Source: JACNKJ01 sp964440095 (GTDB taxonomy: Bacteria; Krumholzibacteriota; Krumholzibacteriia; JACNKJ01). Taken from it: a DNA stretch of 22,956 bases. Below the pieces are notes generated by a model, which saw only the letters and a program-made list of their open reading frames with translations, had not been told where the DNA came from and did no database searches. The DNA is taken from positions 1 through 22,956 of the forward strand of contig CAYTPZ010000035.1 in the NCBI GenBank assembly GCA_964440095.1. Direction: 5' to 3'. Positions 8,072-16,518 of the stretch are shown here, in pieces. Numbering within the stretch: position 1 is the first letter of the stretch; each line of letters starts with the position of its first letter. The translations under genes were made by a program, and so were the position numbers.

Positions 8072-9273
8072 TATGTCGCGTATTCCTTCAGGATTTCCCT
8101 TGCGATCACGATGCGCTGAACCTCGCTGGTGCCCTCGCCAATTTCGCAGAGTTTAGCATCACGGTAGTAACGCTCCACGTGATACTCACGCGAGTATCCG
8201 TATCCACCGTGAATCTGGATGGCGTGGCTGGCGCACCGGCTGGCCACCTCACTGGCATAGAGCTTGGCCATGGAGGCTTCCTTACCGAAGGGTCGGCCGG
8301 CGTCCTTGAGTCTTGCCGCGTGATAGACCAAGTGTCGCGCAGCCTGAATTTCGGTGGCCATATCAGCCAGCTTATTGCCGATGGACTGGAACTTCGAGAT
8401 GGCCTTGCCGAATTGCTCACGCTCCTGAGAATAAACTGCGGCCTTGTCCAGAGATCCCTGCGCAATACCGAGCGCCATAGCGCCAATGGAAATGCGCCCG
8501 CCCTCAAGTGTCTTCATGAAGGTGGGGAAGCCGGTGTCCTTTTCGCCAAGCAGATTGGTCGCAGGAACCCGGCAATCCTCGAAGATCAGCTCACGAGTAT
8601 CGCTGGCGCGAATGCCCAACTTGTTTTCCTTGCTGCCCAAGCTGTATCCGGGCGCATCGGTGGGAACCACGATGGCACTGATACCCTGGCTGCGCTGTGA
8701 GGCCGGATCGGTCCGCGCGGTAATGGTCACCAATCCCGCATGGGTTGCATTGGTGATGAACTGCTTCTGTCCGTTGATCACCCATTCGTCGCCATCGAGC
8801 AGGGCCGTGGTTTTTGTGGATCCGGAATCGCTGCCCGCGCCAGGCTCAGTCAGGCCGAAGGCACCCAGATACTCCCCCGCCGCGAGTTTGGGTAGCCATT
8901 CCTTCTTCTGCTCTTCCGTGCCGTTCATGAGAATCGGCCCGATACCCAGGCTCGTGGCCGCGGCCACGGAAATACCCGTGCTAGCGCATACACGGGACAA
9001 CTCCTCAACCACCAGCGCATAGCTAAGGTAGTCCATGCCTCCGCCACCATACTCATGAGGAACGGTCATGCCGAGAATGCCGAGTTGGGCGAGCTTATCC
9101 ATGGCGGCTTTGGGGAACTCCGCCTTCTCATCCAGCTCGATGGCCACCGGCTCAACTTCCTTCAAGGCGAAGTCGCGGATCATATCGCGAATCATCTTCT
9201 GTTCATCGTTGAGGTCAAAGTTGGTGACGATATCTCCCACGTCTTTCCCCTTTTCAAGTGTGACTTCGGTCAT
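8071..9273 (-). CDS. Acyl-CoA dehydrogenase, short-chain/butyryl-CoA type
   Basis: A 400-residue FAD flavoenzyme that oxidises acyl-CoA to trans-2-enoyl-CoA in fatty-acid or branched-chain amino-acid breakdown, passing electrons to an electron-transfer flavoprotein. Family signatures are intact: GLTEPGAGSD in the middle domain and QIHGGYGYSREYHVERYYRD near the end. The catalytic base is E380 within IGEGTSEVQR, the position used by short- and medium-chain enzymes. The substrate chain length is not certain. The ATG at 9273 follows the dipeptidase stop after 3 bases. An in-frame GTG at 9240 has a better ribosome site (AAGGGG, 8 bases upstream) and would remove 11 residues that lie before the usual N-terminus, so it is a real alternative. 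It is the last gene of the leftward run, followed by the heptad array and a terminator. Confidence 0.95.
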   Translation of the reverse strand: MTEVTLEKGKDVGDIVTNFDLNDEQKMIRDMIRDFALKEVEPVAIELDEKAEFPKAAMDKLAQLGILGMTVPHEYGGGGMDYLSYALVVEELSRVCASTGISVAAATSLGIGPILMNGTEEQKKEWLPKLAAGEYLGAFGLTEPGAGSDSGSTKTTALLDGDEWVINGQKQFITNATHAGLVTITARTDPASQRSQGISAIVVPTDAPGYSLGSKENKLGIRASDTRELIFEDCRVPATNLLGEKDTGFPTFMKTLEGGRISIGAMALGIAQGSLDKAAVYSQEREQFGKAISKFQSIGNKLADMATEIQAARHLVYHAARLKDAGRPFGKEASMAKLYASEVASRCASHAIQIHGGYGYSREYHVERYYRDAKLCEIGEGTSEVQRIVIAREILKEYAT

Positions 9274-9276
9274 GGT

Positions 9277-10644
9277 CTATTTCACATCTCCCGCCTCATG
9301 CAGGAACCAGGCCGCAGCTTCTATTCCCTTGTGGAACTGTTCCAGATCGAACTTCTCATTGGGCGAATGCAGACGATCATCGGGCAGACCCACGCCCATC
9401 ATAACGCAAGGCACGCCGAGCAGACTTTGGAAAGTCTCGGTAACCGGAACACTGCCTCCCCCTCGCACCAAAACCGGCATTTTCCCAAAGGCCTTATTGA
9501 TGGCGCGAGCACCGGCCTTCACAAATGCGTTATCCGGCTCGGCCAGGAAGGGGTTGCCACCATGATGACGGATAAACTCCAGGCTCACGCCGGCCGGAGC
9601 CAACTCGCGAAGACGTTTTTCCAATAGGTCTGAAACCTCATCAGGATTCTGATCCGGCACCAGGCGACAGGAAATTTTTGCACCGGCTTCGGCGGGCAAA
9701 ACCGTCTTGGCACCTTCGCCGGAGAAGCCGCCCCAGATTCCATTCACTTCCAATGTGGGACGCGCCCAGAGCCGTTCCAGAGTGGTGTATCCCGCCTCTC
9801 CTTCCAGTGCTTCGACTTCGAGATCCCTTTTGTATGACGCTTCCTCGTGGGGCAAACTTGCGAAGGCCTCGCGTTCGCGCCCCTCAAGCTCCCGGACCTT
9901 GTCGTAGAAACCGGGAATTGCGATGCGGCGATCCTCGTCGTGTAGCGCGGCGATCATGCGGGCAAGGACATCGGCCGGATTGGCTACCGCGCCGCCGAAC
10001 TCGCCGCTGTGAAGATCACGGTTCGGACCCCGAACGATCACTTCCACATAGCTGAGCCCGCGAAGACCGTAGAGCATGCTGGGTATATCACGAGAAAAGA
10101 AACTAGTGTCGCTGACCACGACGGCATCGCAGGACAGCTTGTCGATATTGGCTTCGATGAAGGGTTTTAAATTGGGGCTACCCACTTCCTCTTCACCCTC
10201 AAGCAAAAACTTAAGATTCACAGGCAATCCACCGGTCTCGGCGAGAGTTTCTTGCGCGGCGAGGAGATGAATTAGCAACTGGCCTTTGTCATCGGAGCTG
10301 CCGCGAGCGAACACGGCACCCTCGCGCTCGCTGGGTTCGAAGGGAGGCGTGTCCCAAAGCTCGAGCGGATCCACCGGCTGCACGTCATAGTGCCCGTAAA
10401 CCATAATGGTGGGCGCGCCTTCGGCCTCAAGATGCTCACCGTAAACAATGGAGTGGCCCGGCGTGGGAATGATCTCGCTGCGAATGCCGAGTTGCTGCAT
10501 ACGTGTCAGCAACCACTTGGCCGCCGTTTCCATGTCGTTTTTGTTTTCGGGATTGCTGCTGATGCTGGGAACGCGAAGGAGTTCATCCAGATCGCTGCGA
10601 TGGGCTGAGGTCGACTGGCGAATGCGTTCGATGACCTTATCCAT
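9277..10644 (-). CDS. M20-family metallodipeptidase
   Basis: A 455-residue cytosolic peptidase of the M20 carnosinase/PepV-like branch, which hydrolyses dipeptides or short peptides with a two-metal centre. Visible ligands and catalytic residues are H85 and D87 in GHYDVQP, the bridging Asp D118 in SSDDKGQ, catalytic E152 and ligand E153 in EGEEEVGS, D179 in VVSDTS and H426 in RLHSPNE. A dimerisation lid domain lies at about residues 200-320, and LHSGEFGG is its usual entry motif. AGAAGG precedes the ATG closely. It is 58 bases downstream of yihY, the only real gap in this run, and a TTAAAT at 10679-10684 could be a -10 box of an internal promoter. It is closely coupled to the acyl-CoA dehydrogenase, which suggests a role in peptide or amino-acid use. 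The exact substrate is unknown. Confidence 0.95.
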   Translation of the reverse strand: MDKVIERIRQSTSAHRSDLDELLRVPSISSNPENKNDMETAAKWLLTRMQQLGIRSEIIPTPGHSIVYGEHLEAEGAPTIMVYGHYDVQPVDPLELWDTPPFEPSEREGAVFARGSSDDKGQLLIHLLAAQETLAETGGLPVNLKFLLEGEEEVGSPNLKPFIEANIDKLSCDAVVVSDTSFFSRDIPSMLYGLRGLSYVEVIVRGPNRDLHSGEFGGAVANPADVLARMIAALHDEDRRIAIPGFYDKVRELEGREREAFASLPHEEASYKRDLEVEALEGEAGYTTLERLWARPTLEVNGIWGGFSGEGAKTVLPAEAGAKISCRLVPDQNPDEVSDLLEKRLRELAPAGVSLEFIRHHGGNPFLAEPDNAFVKAGARAINKAFGKMPVLVRGGGSVPVTETFQSLLGVPCVMMGVGLPDDRLHSPNEKFDLEQFHKGIEAAAWFLHEAGDVK

Positions 10645-10702
10645 AGACCTTCTTTCGAGGATACATGGGACTCCGACAATTTAACACATGCGGAAGGGGA
10701 AA

Positions 10703-11533
10703 TCAGCCCCGCTCCAATTCCTCCCAAGGTCGATCCACCGTGTAGGACACCTCCGCCCCGATCAAGACCACACTCCACACGAAGAAGAGCCACATCAGGA
10801 ATGCAGGAATGACACCGAGGATGCCGTAAATAGTATCGAAGGTGGCGATTCGCTCCAGGTACTGGACGAAAATCCAGCGGGTGATCACATAGAGGATCGC
10901 CGCCACGATGGCGCCAATGAAAGCCGCGCGTTTTCGGACGGAGGTGTGCGGAAGAAGCAGGTATCCCAGACTCAAGCTGATGACAAGTAGCAGGAAAGGC
11001 ACCAGGCCGGCGAAGAGCCATTCGAAGTGCCCATTGGCGGCCAGGGGTCCGAGAAGGGCCGACCGTGAAAGATTTTGGTTGAGCGTAACACTGGCGATAA
11101 ACAGCAAGGGCGCGAAGATCACCGCGGCCCAAAAAGTGCCGAGCTTGTGCACCTGCCCTCGGCGATTTTCCACGTGCCAGATGTCGTTGAAGATCGATTC
11201 CACGCTCATCAGCATGCCCCAGGCCACGAAGAGGAAGAATGCCAGGCCGAAGAGCCCCATGGCTCCCGCGTTGCTGGCATAGCGTTCGATGGCTTCGGTG
11301 ATGATGGTTTGGAATTCCGGGGTGGGAAGAAAGTAGCGGGATAGAAACTCCAGCACGCCGTCCAGGCTCCAGTCGTAGGGTCTGAGAAGCCAGGTGAGCA
11401 GGGCGGCTAGAGGAACAATGGAGAGCAAGGTGCCGAAGGCTAGGGAAGCGGCAGCTTGCCCGCATCGATCGCGGCGATACTCGTTCTTAAGGAACTTCGA
11501 ATACTTCCAGCCCCGGGCCAGCCACTCTCTCAA
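10703..11533 (-). CDS. YihY/BrkB-family integral membrane protein
   Basis: A 276-residue inner-membrane protein with about six transmembrane helices. Family hallmarks are the N-terminal RDRCGQAAASLAFGTLLSIVPL region, the FNDIWHVENRRG loop, and the C-terminal FDTIYGILGVIPAFLMWLFF helix with the GAEV motif. The family was once called ribonuclease BN in error; its function is unsettled, with transport or envelope roles proposed. The start is a TTG at 11533, chosen because GGAGGTGA stands about 5 bases upstream and its TTGA overlaps the ATPase stop codon. No other in-frame start gives the conserved N-terminus. It shares a translationally coupled string with the ATPase before it. Confidence 0.93.
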   Translation of the reverse strand: MREWLARGWKYSKFLKNEYRRDRCGQAAASLAFGTLLSIVPLAALLTWLLRPYDWSLDGVLEFLSRYFLPTPEFQTIITEAIERYASNAGAMGLFGLAFFLFVAWGMLMSVESIFNDIWHVENRRGQVHKLGTFWAAVIFAPLLFIASVTLNQNLSRSALLGPLAANGHFEWLFAGLVPFLLLVISLSLGYLLLPHTSVRKRAAFIGAIVAAILYVITRWIFVQYLERIATFDTIYGILGVIPAFLMWLFFVWSVVLIGAEVSYTVDRPWEELERG

Positions 11534-12912
11534 GAGCTCACCTCCGCCAGTTTTCCACCCGACAAGGTATACCGACGATCGAAACGTGATTCAAGTTCGG
11601 CGGGAGGGCGACAGTCGGCCCAGAGAAATCCGCTTTTCGATGCGAATAGGTTTTCCGCGAAAACACGGGCATTTTCTGGATCCATGCCGGAGGTCGGTTC
11701 ATCCAAAAAAAGAAAGTCGGGAGCTTGGGCCATGAGCGATGCCATGGCAAGACGCCTCATTTCCCCCGCCGACAGGCTGATGGGGTCGCGGTCTCGCAGA
11801 TTGTCGGGAAGACCCAGGGCCGCCATCGCCTCGTTCACACGTCCCGTGAGGGCGTCGCCGGTGAGTCCCTGGCGGGAAGGGGCGAAGGCGATTTCATCCT
11901 CCACGGTTTCCGCGAAAAAAGTGCGCTCGGGATCTTGCAGTGCCAGGGCCGTCACCAGGCCAGGGCTTCGTTCAATCTTGCCGGAATCGGGATCGGCCAG
12001 ATCGGCCAGGAGTAACAGCAGTGTGCTCTTCCCGCTGCCGTTTTCTCCCCTCAGCAACACTCGCTCGCCTCGATGTAACTCGAGATTCAATCCCGATAAG
12101 AGCGGCTGACCACCAGGCAGGGTCAAGTGAAGATCCTGCGTGCTGAGAATCACTTCAGTCGTGCTTGTAGGCAGTGTCACGGTTTTTTGGGGAGCAGCCT
12201 GCTCTTCGAATTCCTGCACTCGGGGCAGGTCGGGCGAAAAGTTAGATTGATAGACTTCCCGCGGCGGACCGGCCGCCACCAAACGCCCCTGGCGCAGCAG
12301 GATGATTCCATCGGCCACTAGAGCCCGCGCGGGGTCGCGGCTAATCTCCAAGAGCAGTCGCGGTGACTGGGTACGCCATTCATCCAGGAAGCCCAGACAT
12401 TCGGCCCAACTGGATTCATCGAGATGCAGTTCAGGTTCATCGAGAATGAGAATTTCGCCGCCGAGTACCGATAGGGCGGCCAGTCCCAGGCGTCGCTTCT
12501 CACCTCCCGAAAGAGAGTGAGGATTGCGATGGGCAAATTTGAGCAAATTGAATCGACGAAGCGCTTCGTCCACACGCGCCCTGACACTGGCGGCTCCGGG
12601 CAATTCGCTGGGCTCACGAGCGCCGAGAGAAATTTCATCGCGCACGGTGGCTGCGGCAAGCTGAGAGTCGGGATCCTGAAAGAGCATGGCATGGGGAGGC
12701 GACGAGGCAAAACTCATGTTCCCCTCGCTGGGCTCGGTGAGTCCCGCCAGAATTCGCGCCAGGCTGGTCTTCCCAGCTCCGCTGGACCCCCAAATGAGCC
12801 AGTGTTCACCGCGCTTCAATTTCAGATTGATGTCTGCCAGTAGCGGGTGACCGCCCCGGCTCAAGCCTATACCCCGCGCTTCGATAAGATGCTCATCGCC
12901 CACGCGGATCAT
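11530..12912 (-). CDS. Twin ABC ATPase of the energy-coupling-factor (EcfA/CbiO) type
   Basis: A 460-residue protein with two ATP-binding cassettes in one chain. First half: Walker A GSSGAGKT (42-49), Q-loop Q79, signature LSGGE (134-138), Walker B ILILDEP (154-160). Second half: GENGSGKST (289-297), Q-loop Q326, LSAGE (380-384), FLFLDEP (400-406). The QDPERTFFAETVEDE stretch after the second Q-loop is typical of EcfA subunits of vitamin and metal importers. The switch (H-loop) histidine is replaced in both halves, by R192 in SRDPARAL and by about C434 in WADCRPP. No EcfT or substrate-binding S component lies nearby. The ATG at 12912 overlaps the TPR gene by 20 bases; a GTG at 12903, 9 bases after GAGG, is an alternative. 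A longer frame back to 12972 only overlaps the TPR gene. Confidence 0.88.
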   Translation of the reverse strand: MIRVGDEHLIEARGIGLSRGGHPLLADINLKLKRGEHWLIWGSSGAGKTSLARILAGLTEPSEGNMSFASSPPHAMLFQDPDSQLAAATVRDEISLGAREPSELPGAASVRARVDEALRRFNLLKFAHRNPHSLSGGEKRRLGLAALSVLGGEILILDEPELHLDESSWAECLGFLDEWRTQSPRLLLEISRDPARALVADGIILLRQGRLVAAGPPREVYQSNFSPDLPRVQEFEEQAAPQKTVTLPTSTTEVILSTQDLHLTLPGGQPLLSGLNLELHRGERVLLRGENGSGKSTLLLLLADLADPDSGKIERSPGLVTALALQDPERTFFAETVEDEIAFAPSRQGLTGDALTGRVNEAMAALGLPDNLRDRDPISLSAGEMRRLAMASLMAQAPDFLFLDEPTSGMDPENARVFAENLFASKSGFLWADCRPPAELESRFDRRYTLSGGKLAEVSS

Positions 12913-13468
12913 CCTCGGCGGATAGCTCCTCCAAACGCTTGGCGGCCTCACGCCCCCAAACGCTGTCGGCATCCCGGCGCAGGTATTCCCGCCAAGCGTC
13001 GGCGGCCTGGCTCTCCTTGCCCTGTCGCAAATAGGTTTCGGCCAGGGAAAACAGCGAAGTCAGTCGGCCGTCCTCAGACCAGCTCTGGCGGAAAGCTTTC
13101 TCGGCTCGCCGGTAGTTTTCCTGATCGAAAAGCACGGTGCCCATAGCGTAGAGATACTCGGAATTCTTGGGACGTATTTTCAACGCCCGATCAAGCGCCT
13201 CTCTTGCCTGATCCAAGTCCCCCACCCGGCGATACAGGACGCCCAGGCGCGCGTGGGCCTCGGCGAAATATGCATCGGCTTCCACTGCGTCGCGCAGACG
13301 TCCGATGGCGTCCAGATACTCGCCCTCACGCGCAAGCTCCAGACCTTCGTTTACGAGAATCGCAGCCGGTGAAGGTGGCGGCGGCGGTTCTACTTCCTTC
13401 TCTCCCGCCGGAGGAATCTTCGGGGTGCAGGCAGTGACAAGCAGAATCATCCAAAGCCATTTCTTCAC
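12893..13468 (-). CDS. TPR-repeat lipoprotein
   Basis: A 191-residue lipoprotein. The N-terminus MKKWLWMILLVTAC gives a short signal with the lipobox VTAC and the lipidated cysteine at residue 14. A proline-rich spacer (EPPPPPSP) then leads to four tetratricopeptide-type helix pairs (about residues 37-175), for example FAEAHARLGVLYRRVGDLDQ. It probably acts as a protein-protein docking module at the membrane. The start is GTG, preceded by AGAAGGGAG and overlapping the larC stop as GTGA. Its place inside the larC-ATPase string is unexpected, as there is no known need for a TPR lipoprotein in cofactor assembly. The partner is unknown. Confidence 0.9.
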   Translation of the reverse strand: MKKWLWMILLVTACTPKIPPAGEKEVEPPPPPSPAAILVNEGLELAREGEYLDAIGRLRDAVEADAYFAEAHARLGVLYRRVGDLDQAREALDRALKIRPKNSEYLYAMGTVLFDQENYRRAEKAFRQSWSEDGRLTSLFSLAETYLRQGKESQAADAWREYLRRDADSVWGREAAKRLEELSAEDDPRGR

Positions 13469-14688
13469 GCGCGCGCTCCCTTCTCACGAACCTTGCGCCA
13501 TGAGGCACCTGCGGCGGCTTCCACTTCCAAAAGCGGCAGTCCTTTCTCTCGGGCCAAACGTGCGCAGTCTTCATATTCAGGCGATGCCTTCTCGCCGCCG
13601 CCGGGAAGCTCGGCCACCTTCATGCGCACATCTCCGTAAGGGGTCGATACGGTTTCCATGCGCCTGGGAAGAATCCAGCGGTCTTCACTCTGGATGCGCA
13701 GACCAAGGGTGGTTCCTTCCCTGAAGATCAGGCGCGCCAACTCATCCAGTTGGGAAGCGTGGCAGAGCACCTCCAGGCCCAAACCCGGGCGACCTTTTTT
13801 CATCTGCAGTGGGCGGAAGTTGGCATCCAATGCGCCCTCTTCCAGAAGCCGGGTCAGGAGATGGGCGGATTCCTCGGCGGTGATGTCATCCATGGCGCAG
13901 CGAATGACCTTCACACTATCACGCTCGCCCGCGAAGTTTTCTGCGGATTCTGCAAGCGTGAGGCGCAGCAGGTTCGGCCTGCCCACGGGATCTCGGCGGC
14001 CGGCACCATAGCCCGTGCGAATCGGCCGATAGGATTGATCACTCTCTTCACCCTCGCAGGCTCCGGCGAGAATGGCCGCCCCTGTGGGCGTTACGTTCTC
14101 ACTGGCCATCCCGGAATCACGAAAGGTGAATCCCGCCAGCAATTCCAGGGTCGCCGGCGCGGGCAGGGGCAAAACCCCGTGCTCCGTCTTCACCGTTCCC
14201 CGGCCCACGGCAAGATCGCGCAAGTGAAGTCGGCCGACATCCAGGCGATAGAGACCCAAGGCGACGCCCACCAGATCTACAAGGGTGTCCATGGCACCGA
14301 TCTCGTGGAAGTGGACTTCCTCGAGGGATACCCCATGAAGACGTGCCTCGGCGCGGCCCAGCAGTTCAAAGAAACGGCGGGAAAGGGTGGCCACGGGATC
14401 GGGTAACTGAAGACTGTCGACAAGTTCCAAACACTCGGTCAAGCCACGTCGCGGCTGGTTCTCGGGCAGCTTCAACTGCAGCAAACGGCCGCGAAGTCCT
14501 GCACGTCGGGTTTCTTCTGAGGCAACTTCCACCTGGAAACCGGCTTCTTGAAAAATCTTGCCAAGGTCACCCAGTTCAAAGCCCAGGTCTGCCAGCGCTG
14601 ATAGAAACATGTCGCCGGACAGGCCGGCGGGAGCGTCCACCAGAAGCAGTTGAGATGCGGTCCAGGGCAGTTTTGAGGAGTTACTCAT
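13465..14688 (-). CDS. larC: LarC, nickel-pincer cofactor nickel insertase
   Basis: A 407-residue LarC family protein. LarC is the CTP-dependent cyclometallase that inserts nickel into the pyridinium-3,5-bisthiocarboxylic acid mononucleotide to complete the nickel-pincer cofactor of lactate racemase and related enzymes. Conserved marks are GLSGDMFLSALADLG near the N-terminus, VHFHEIGAMDTLVDLVG, and TPTGAAIL in the middle, and the glycine-rich PGLGLEVLCHA in the C-terminal half. In Lactobacillus plantarum larC is split by a programmed frameshift; here it is one uninterrupted frame. The ATG at 14688 overlaps the larB stop as ATGA and has GGAGG within larB 7 bases before it. The open frame extends back to 14952, but that part is only out-of-frame larB. 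LarE and LarA are not in the window. Confidence 0.95.
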   Translation of the reverse strand: MSNSSKLPWTASQLLLVDAPAGLSGDMFLSALADLGFELGDLGKIFQEAGFQVEVASEETRRAGLRGRLLQLKLPENQPRRGLTECLELVDSLQLPDPVATLSRRFFELLGRAEARLHGVSLEEVHFHEIGAMDTLVDLVGVALGLYRLDVGRLHLRDLAVGRGTVKTEHGVLPLPAPATLELLAGFTFRDSGMASENVTPTGAAILAGACEGEESDQSYRPIRTGYGAGRRDPVGRPNLLRLTLAESAENFAGERDSVKVIRCAMDDITAEESAHLLTRLLEEGALDANFRPLQMKKGRPGLGLEVLCHASQLDELARLIFREGTTLGLRIQSEDRWILPRRMETVSTPYGDVRMKVAELPGGGEKASPEYEDCARLAREKGLPLLEVEAAAGASWRKVREKGARA

Positions 14689-15461
14689 GCTCCCGCCTCC
14701 TTGGCCGTCTCGCCCAAGGCGCGAGCGAATCGTGCGGCGGAAAGTCCCGCTCCGAATCCATTGTCGATGTTCACCACGGTCACTCCCGGCGCACAGGAAT
14801 TGAGCATGCCGAGCAGCGCGGCCAATCCTTCGAAGGCGGCGCCGTATCCCACGCTGGTGGGTACGGCCACCACGGGGCAGGAAACCAATCCGCCGACCAA
14901 ACTGGCCAAGGCGCCTTCCATCCCCGCCACGACCACCATGGCATCGGCCCATCTCAGAAGATCACTGAAGGCCGTTAGGCGATGCACTCCGGCCACACCG
15001 ACGTCGTAGAGAGTTTCCACGTGAACTCCGGCCAGGCGCGCGGTCCAGACGGCTTCCTCCGCCACGGGCATGTCGCTGGTTCCGGCAGACAGCACCAGCA
15101 CACGGCCGCGGCATTCGTCGCGCGAGGGTACTCGCTTGTGGAAGACTCGCGCGGCTTCTTCGTACTGAAGATCTTCCACCAAGGCGGCAGCGGCTTTGAA
15201 TTGCTCGGGGCTACAGCGAGTTGCCAGGATGCGGCCGCCTCGCAGATCCATGGCCTCGGCGATTTCGGCCACCTGCTCGGGCGTCTTTCCCTCGGCGAAG
15301 ATCACTTCGGGAAAACCGGTGCGGAGTTCGCGGTGGTGATCCACCTTAGCCGAGGGAAGATTCTCGAAGCCCAGGTTCGACAACTCGCTCAGGCCTTCTT
15401 CAACGCTTAACCGGCCGGTGGCCACATCCTGCAATATTTCCGCAATGCGTTTCTTGGTCAC
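14685..15461 (-). CDS. larB: LarB, pyridinium-3,5-biscarboxylic acid mononucleotide synthase
   Basis: A 258-residue LarB protein, the first enzyme of nickel-pincer cofactor synthesis. It carboxylates the pyridinium ring of nicotinic acid adenine dinucleotide and releases AMP. The AIR-carboxylase (PurE)-like domain fills the C-terminal half, with SAGTSDMPVAEEA, a GMEGALASLVGGL loop, and NSCAPG followed by VVNIDNGFGAG. C223 in NSCAPG matches the conserved active-site cysteine. The N-terminal part has the LarB-specific VDHHRELRTGFPEVIFAEGK. I choose the GTG at 15461, as AGGAGGG lies just upstream and its GTGA overlaps the dus stop; an ATG at 15485 would lie inside dus and lacks a ribosome site. 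It is tightly coupled to dus and larC. Confidence 0.95.
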   Translation of the reverse strand: MTKKRIAEILQDVATGRLSVEEGLSELSNLGFENLPSAKVDHHRELRTGFPEVIFAEGKTPEQVAEIAEAMDLRGGRILATRCSPEQFKAAAALVEDLQYEEAARVFHKRVPSRDECRGRVLVLSAGTSDMPVAEEAVWTARLAGVHVETLYDVGVAGVHRLTAFSDLLRWADAMVVVAGMEGALASLVGGLVSCPVVAVPTSVGYGAAFEGLAALLGMLNSCAPGVTVVNIDNGFGAGLSAARFARALGETAKEAGA

Positions 15462-16459
15462 GGGCCCTCCTGCCGCGCCAGCCAATCCAGGAGGATGCCC
15501 TCCACGGCGGCGTAGCTCTCTTCGATGAACAGACTCGCGCGAAGTTCCGACGCGCCGGGAAGTCCTTTGAGGTACTGACTCACCTGTTTGCGAAATTCCA
15601 CCACTGCGCGCTTCTCGCCGAACATCTCGACCTTGGCGGCCAGGTGCTCCACGACAAGGTGGATACGCTCGCGGAAGCCCGGGGCTTCCCAGCTATCTCC
15701 GCGGCGATGGGCTTCGATTTCACCGAAAATCCAAGGGTTGCCGATGCAGCCGCGGCCAACCAGCACGGTATCCACGCCGGTTTCATCGATCATACGCTGA
15801 TAGCTGGCCGCATCGACCACATCGCCATTGCCCACGATGGGAATGTCCACTGCTTGGCGCGTTTCACGAATGATTCCCAGGTCGGCCTCGCCCTTGAAAA
15901 ACTGTGTGCGACTGCGACCATGAACGGTGACGAAGGCCAGCCCCGCTCGCTGGGCCATTTCGGCGGCCTCAGGTGCGTTCAGGTGCTGTTCATCCCAGCC
16001 TGCGCGAATCTTCATGCTCACGGGCAGATCGATGGCCTCGTCCACGGCGCGGACGATTTCCTCCATGAGAGGCAGATTCTTCATGCAGGCCGATCCGCCG
16101 CCGCTTTTCACGATTTTCTTAACAGGGCAGCCGAAATTGATGTCGATGAAATCGGGGCCCAGTTCGGCCGCTCGCCGGGCCGATTCGGCCATGGCCCCGG
16201 GATCGGCGCCGAAAAGCTGAATACCCAGGGGACGCTCCTCCTCGCCGAAGGAGGCCATCTTCAGGGTTTTTTCGTTGCCGCGGCTCCAGCCTTCACTAGA
16301 AAGCAGCTCGGTGGTCACATAGAGCGATCCCATGCTTCGGCAAATTCGCCGGAAGGGATGATCGGTGATACCCGCCATGGGAGCGCAGGCGGCTCCACCG
16401 CCGCGCAGCAGCGATCTGAGGGCCTCGATGCGTTTTTCTTTGTTCGGGAATTCGTTCAT
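15458..16459 (-). CDS. dus: tRNA-dihydrouridine synthase (Dus family)
   Basis: A 333-residue FMN enzyme that reduces specific uridines in tRNA to dihydrouridine. The TIM-barrel motifs are clear: APMAGITDHPFRR at the N-terminus, GIQLFGADP, DINFGCP with the catalytic cysteine, VKSGGGSACM, MKIRAGW, VTVHGRSRTQFF, IVGNGDV and LVGRGCIGNPWIF. It resembles DusB, but I do not assign the exact subfamily. The ATG at 16459 is chosen because it fits the family N-terminus; an in-frame ATG at 16543 would run through the divergent promoter and alr ribosome site. The ribosome site is weak (AAGG). It is the first gene of the leftward run and its stop overlaps the larB start. It shares the promoter region with alr. 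Confidence 0.94.
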   Translation of the reverse strand: MNEFPNKEKRIEALRSLLRGGGAACAPMAGITDHPFRRICRSMGSLYVTTELLSSEGWSRGNEKTLKMASFGEEERPLGIQLFGADPGAMAESARRAAELGPDFIDINFGCPVKKIVKSGGGSACMKNLPLMEEIVRAVDEAIDLPVSMKIRAGWDEQHLNAPEAAEMAQRAGLAFVTVHGRSRTQFFKGEADLGIIRETRQAVDIPIVGNGDVVDAASYQRMIDETGVDTVLVGRGCIGNPWIFGEIEAHRRGDSWEAPGFRERIHLVVEHLAAKVEMFGEKRAVVEFRKQVSQYLKGLPGASELRASLFIEESYAAVEGILLDWLARQEGP

Positions 16460-16489
16460 GGCTTCGGCCTTGGATGGCGCGGGATTTCG

Positions 16490-16518
16490 TTTACCCACGC
16501 AAGTTCGAGCACTATACT
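16490..16518 (+). promoter_or_regulatory. Candidate alr promoter
   Basis: TTTACC (16490-16495) and TATACT (16513-16518) are 17 bases apart, with 4 of 6 and 5 of 6 matches to sigma-70 boxes. The start point would be near 16525, giving a leader of about 30 bases ending in GGAGG before the alr ATG. Confidence 0.5.

Noticed and set aside
10506..11465. 319-residue frame overlapping yihY and the M20 dipeptidase
   Set aside because: It is an out-of-frame reading of two genes with strong family motifs.
13465..14688. Programmed frameshift as in Lactobacillus larC
   Set aside because: Both halves of LarC are in a single continuous reading frame here.
14689..14952. N-terminal extension of larC to 14952
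   Set aside because: The added part is glycine- and arginine-rich out-of-frame larB sequence; the ATG at 14688 with ATGA overlap and GGAGG fits.
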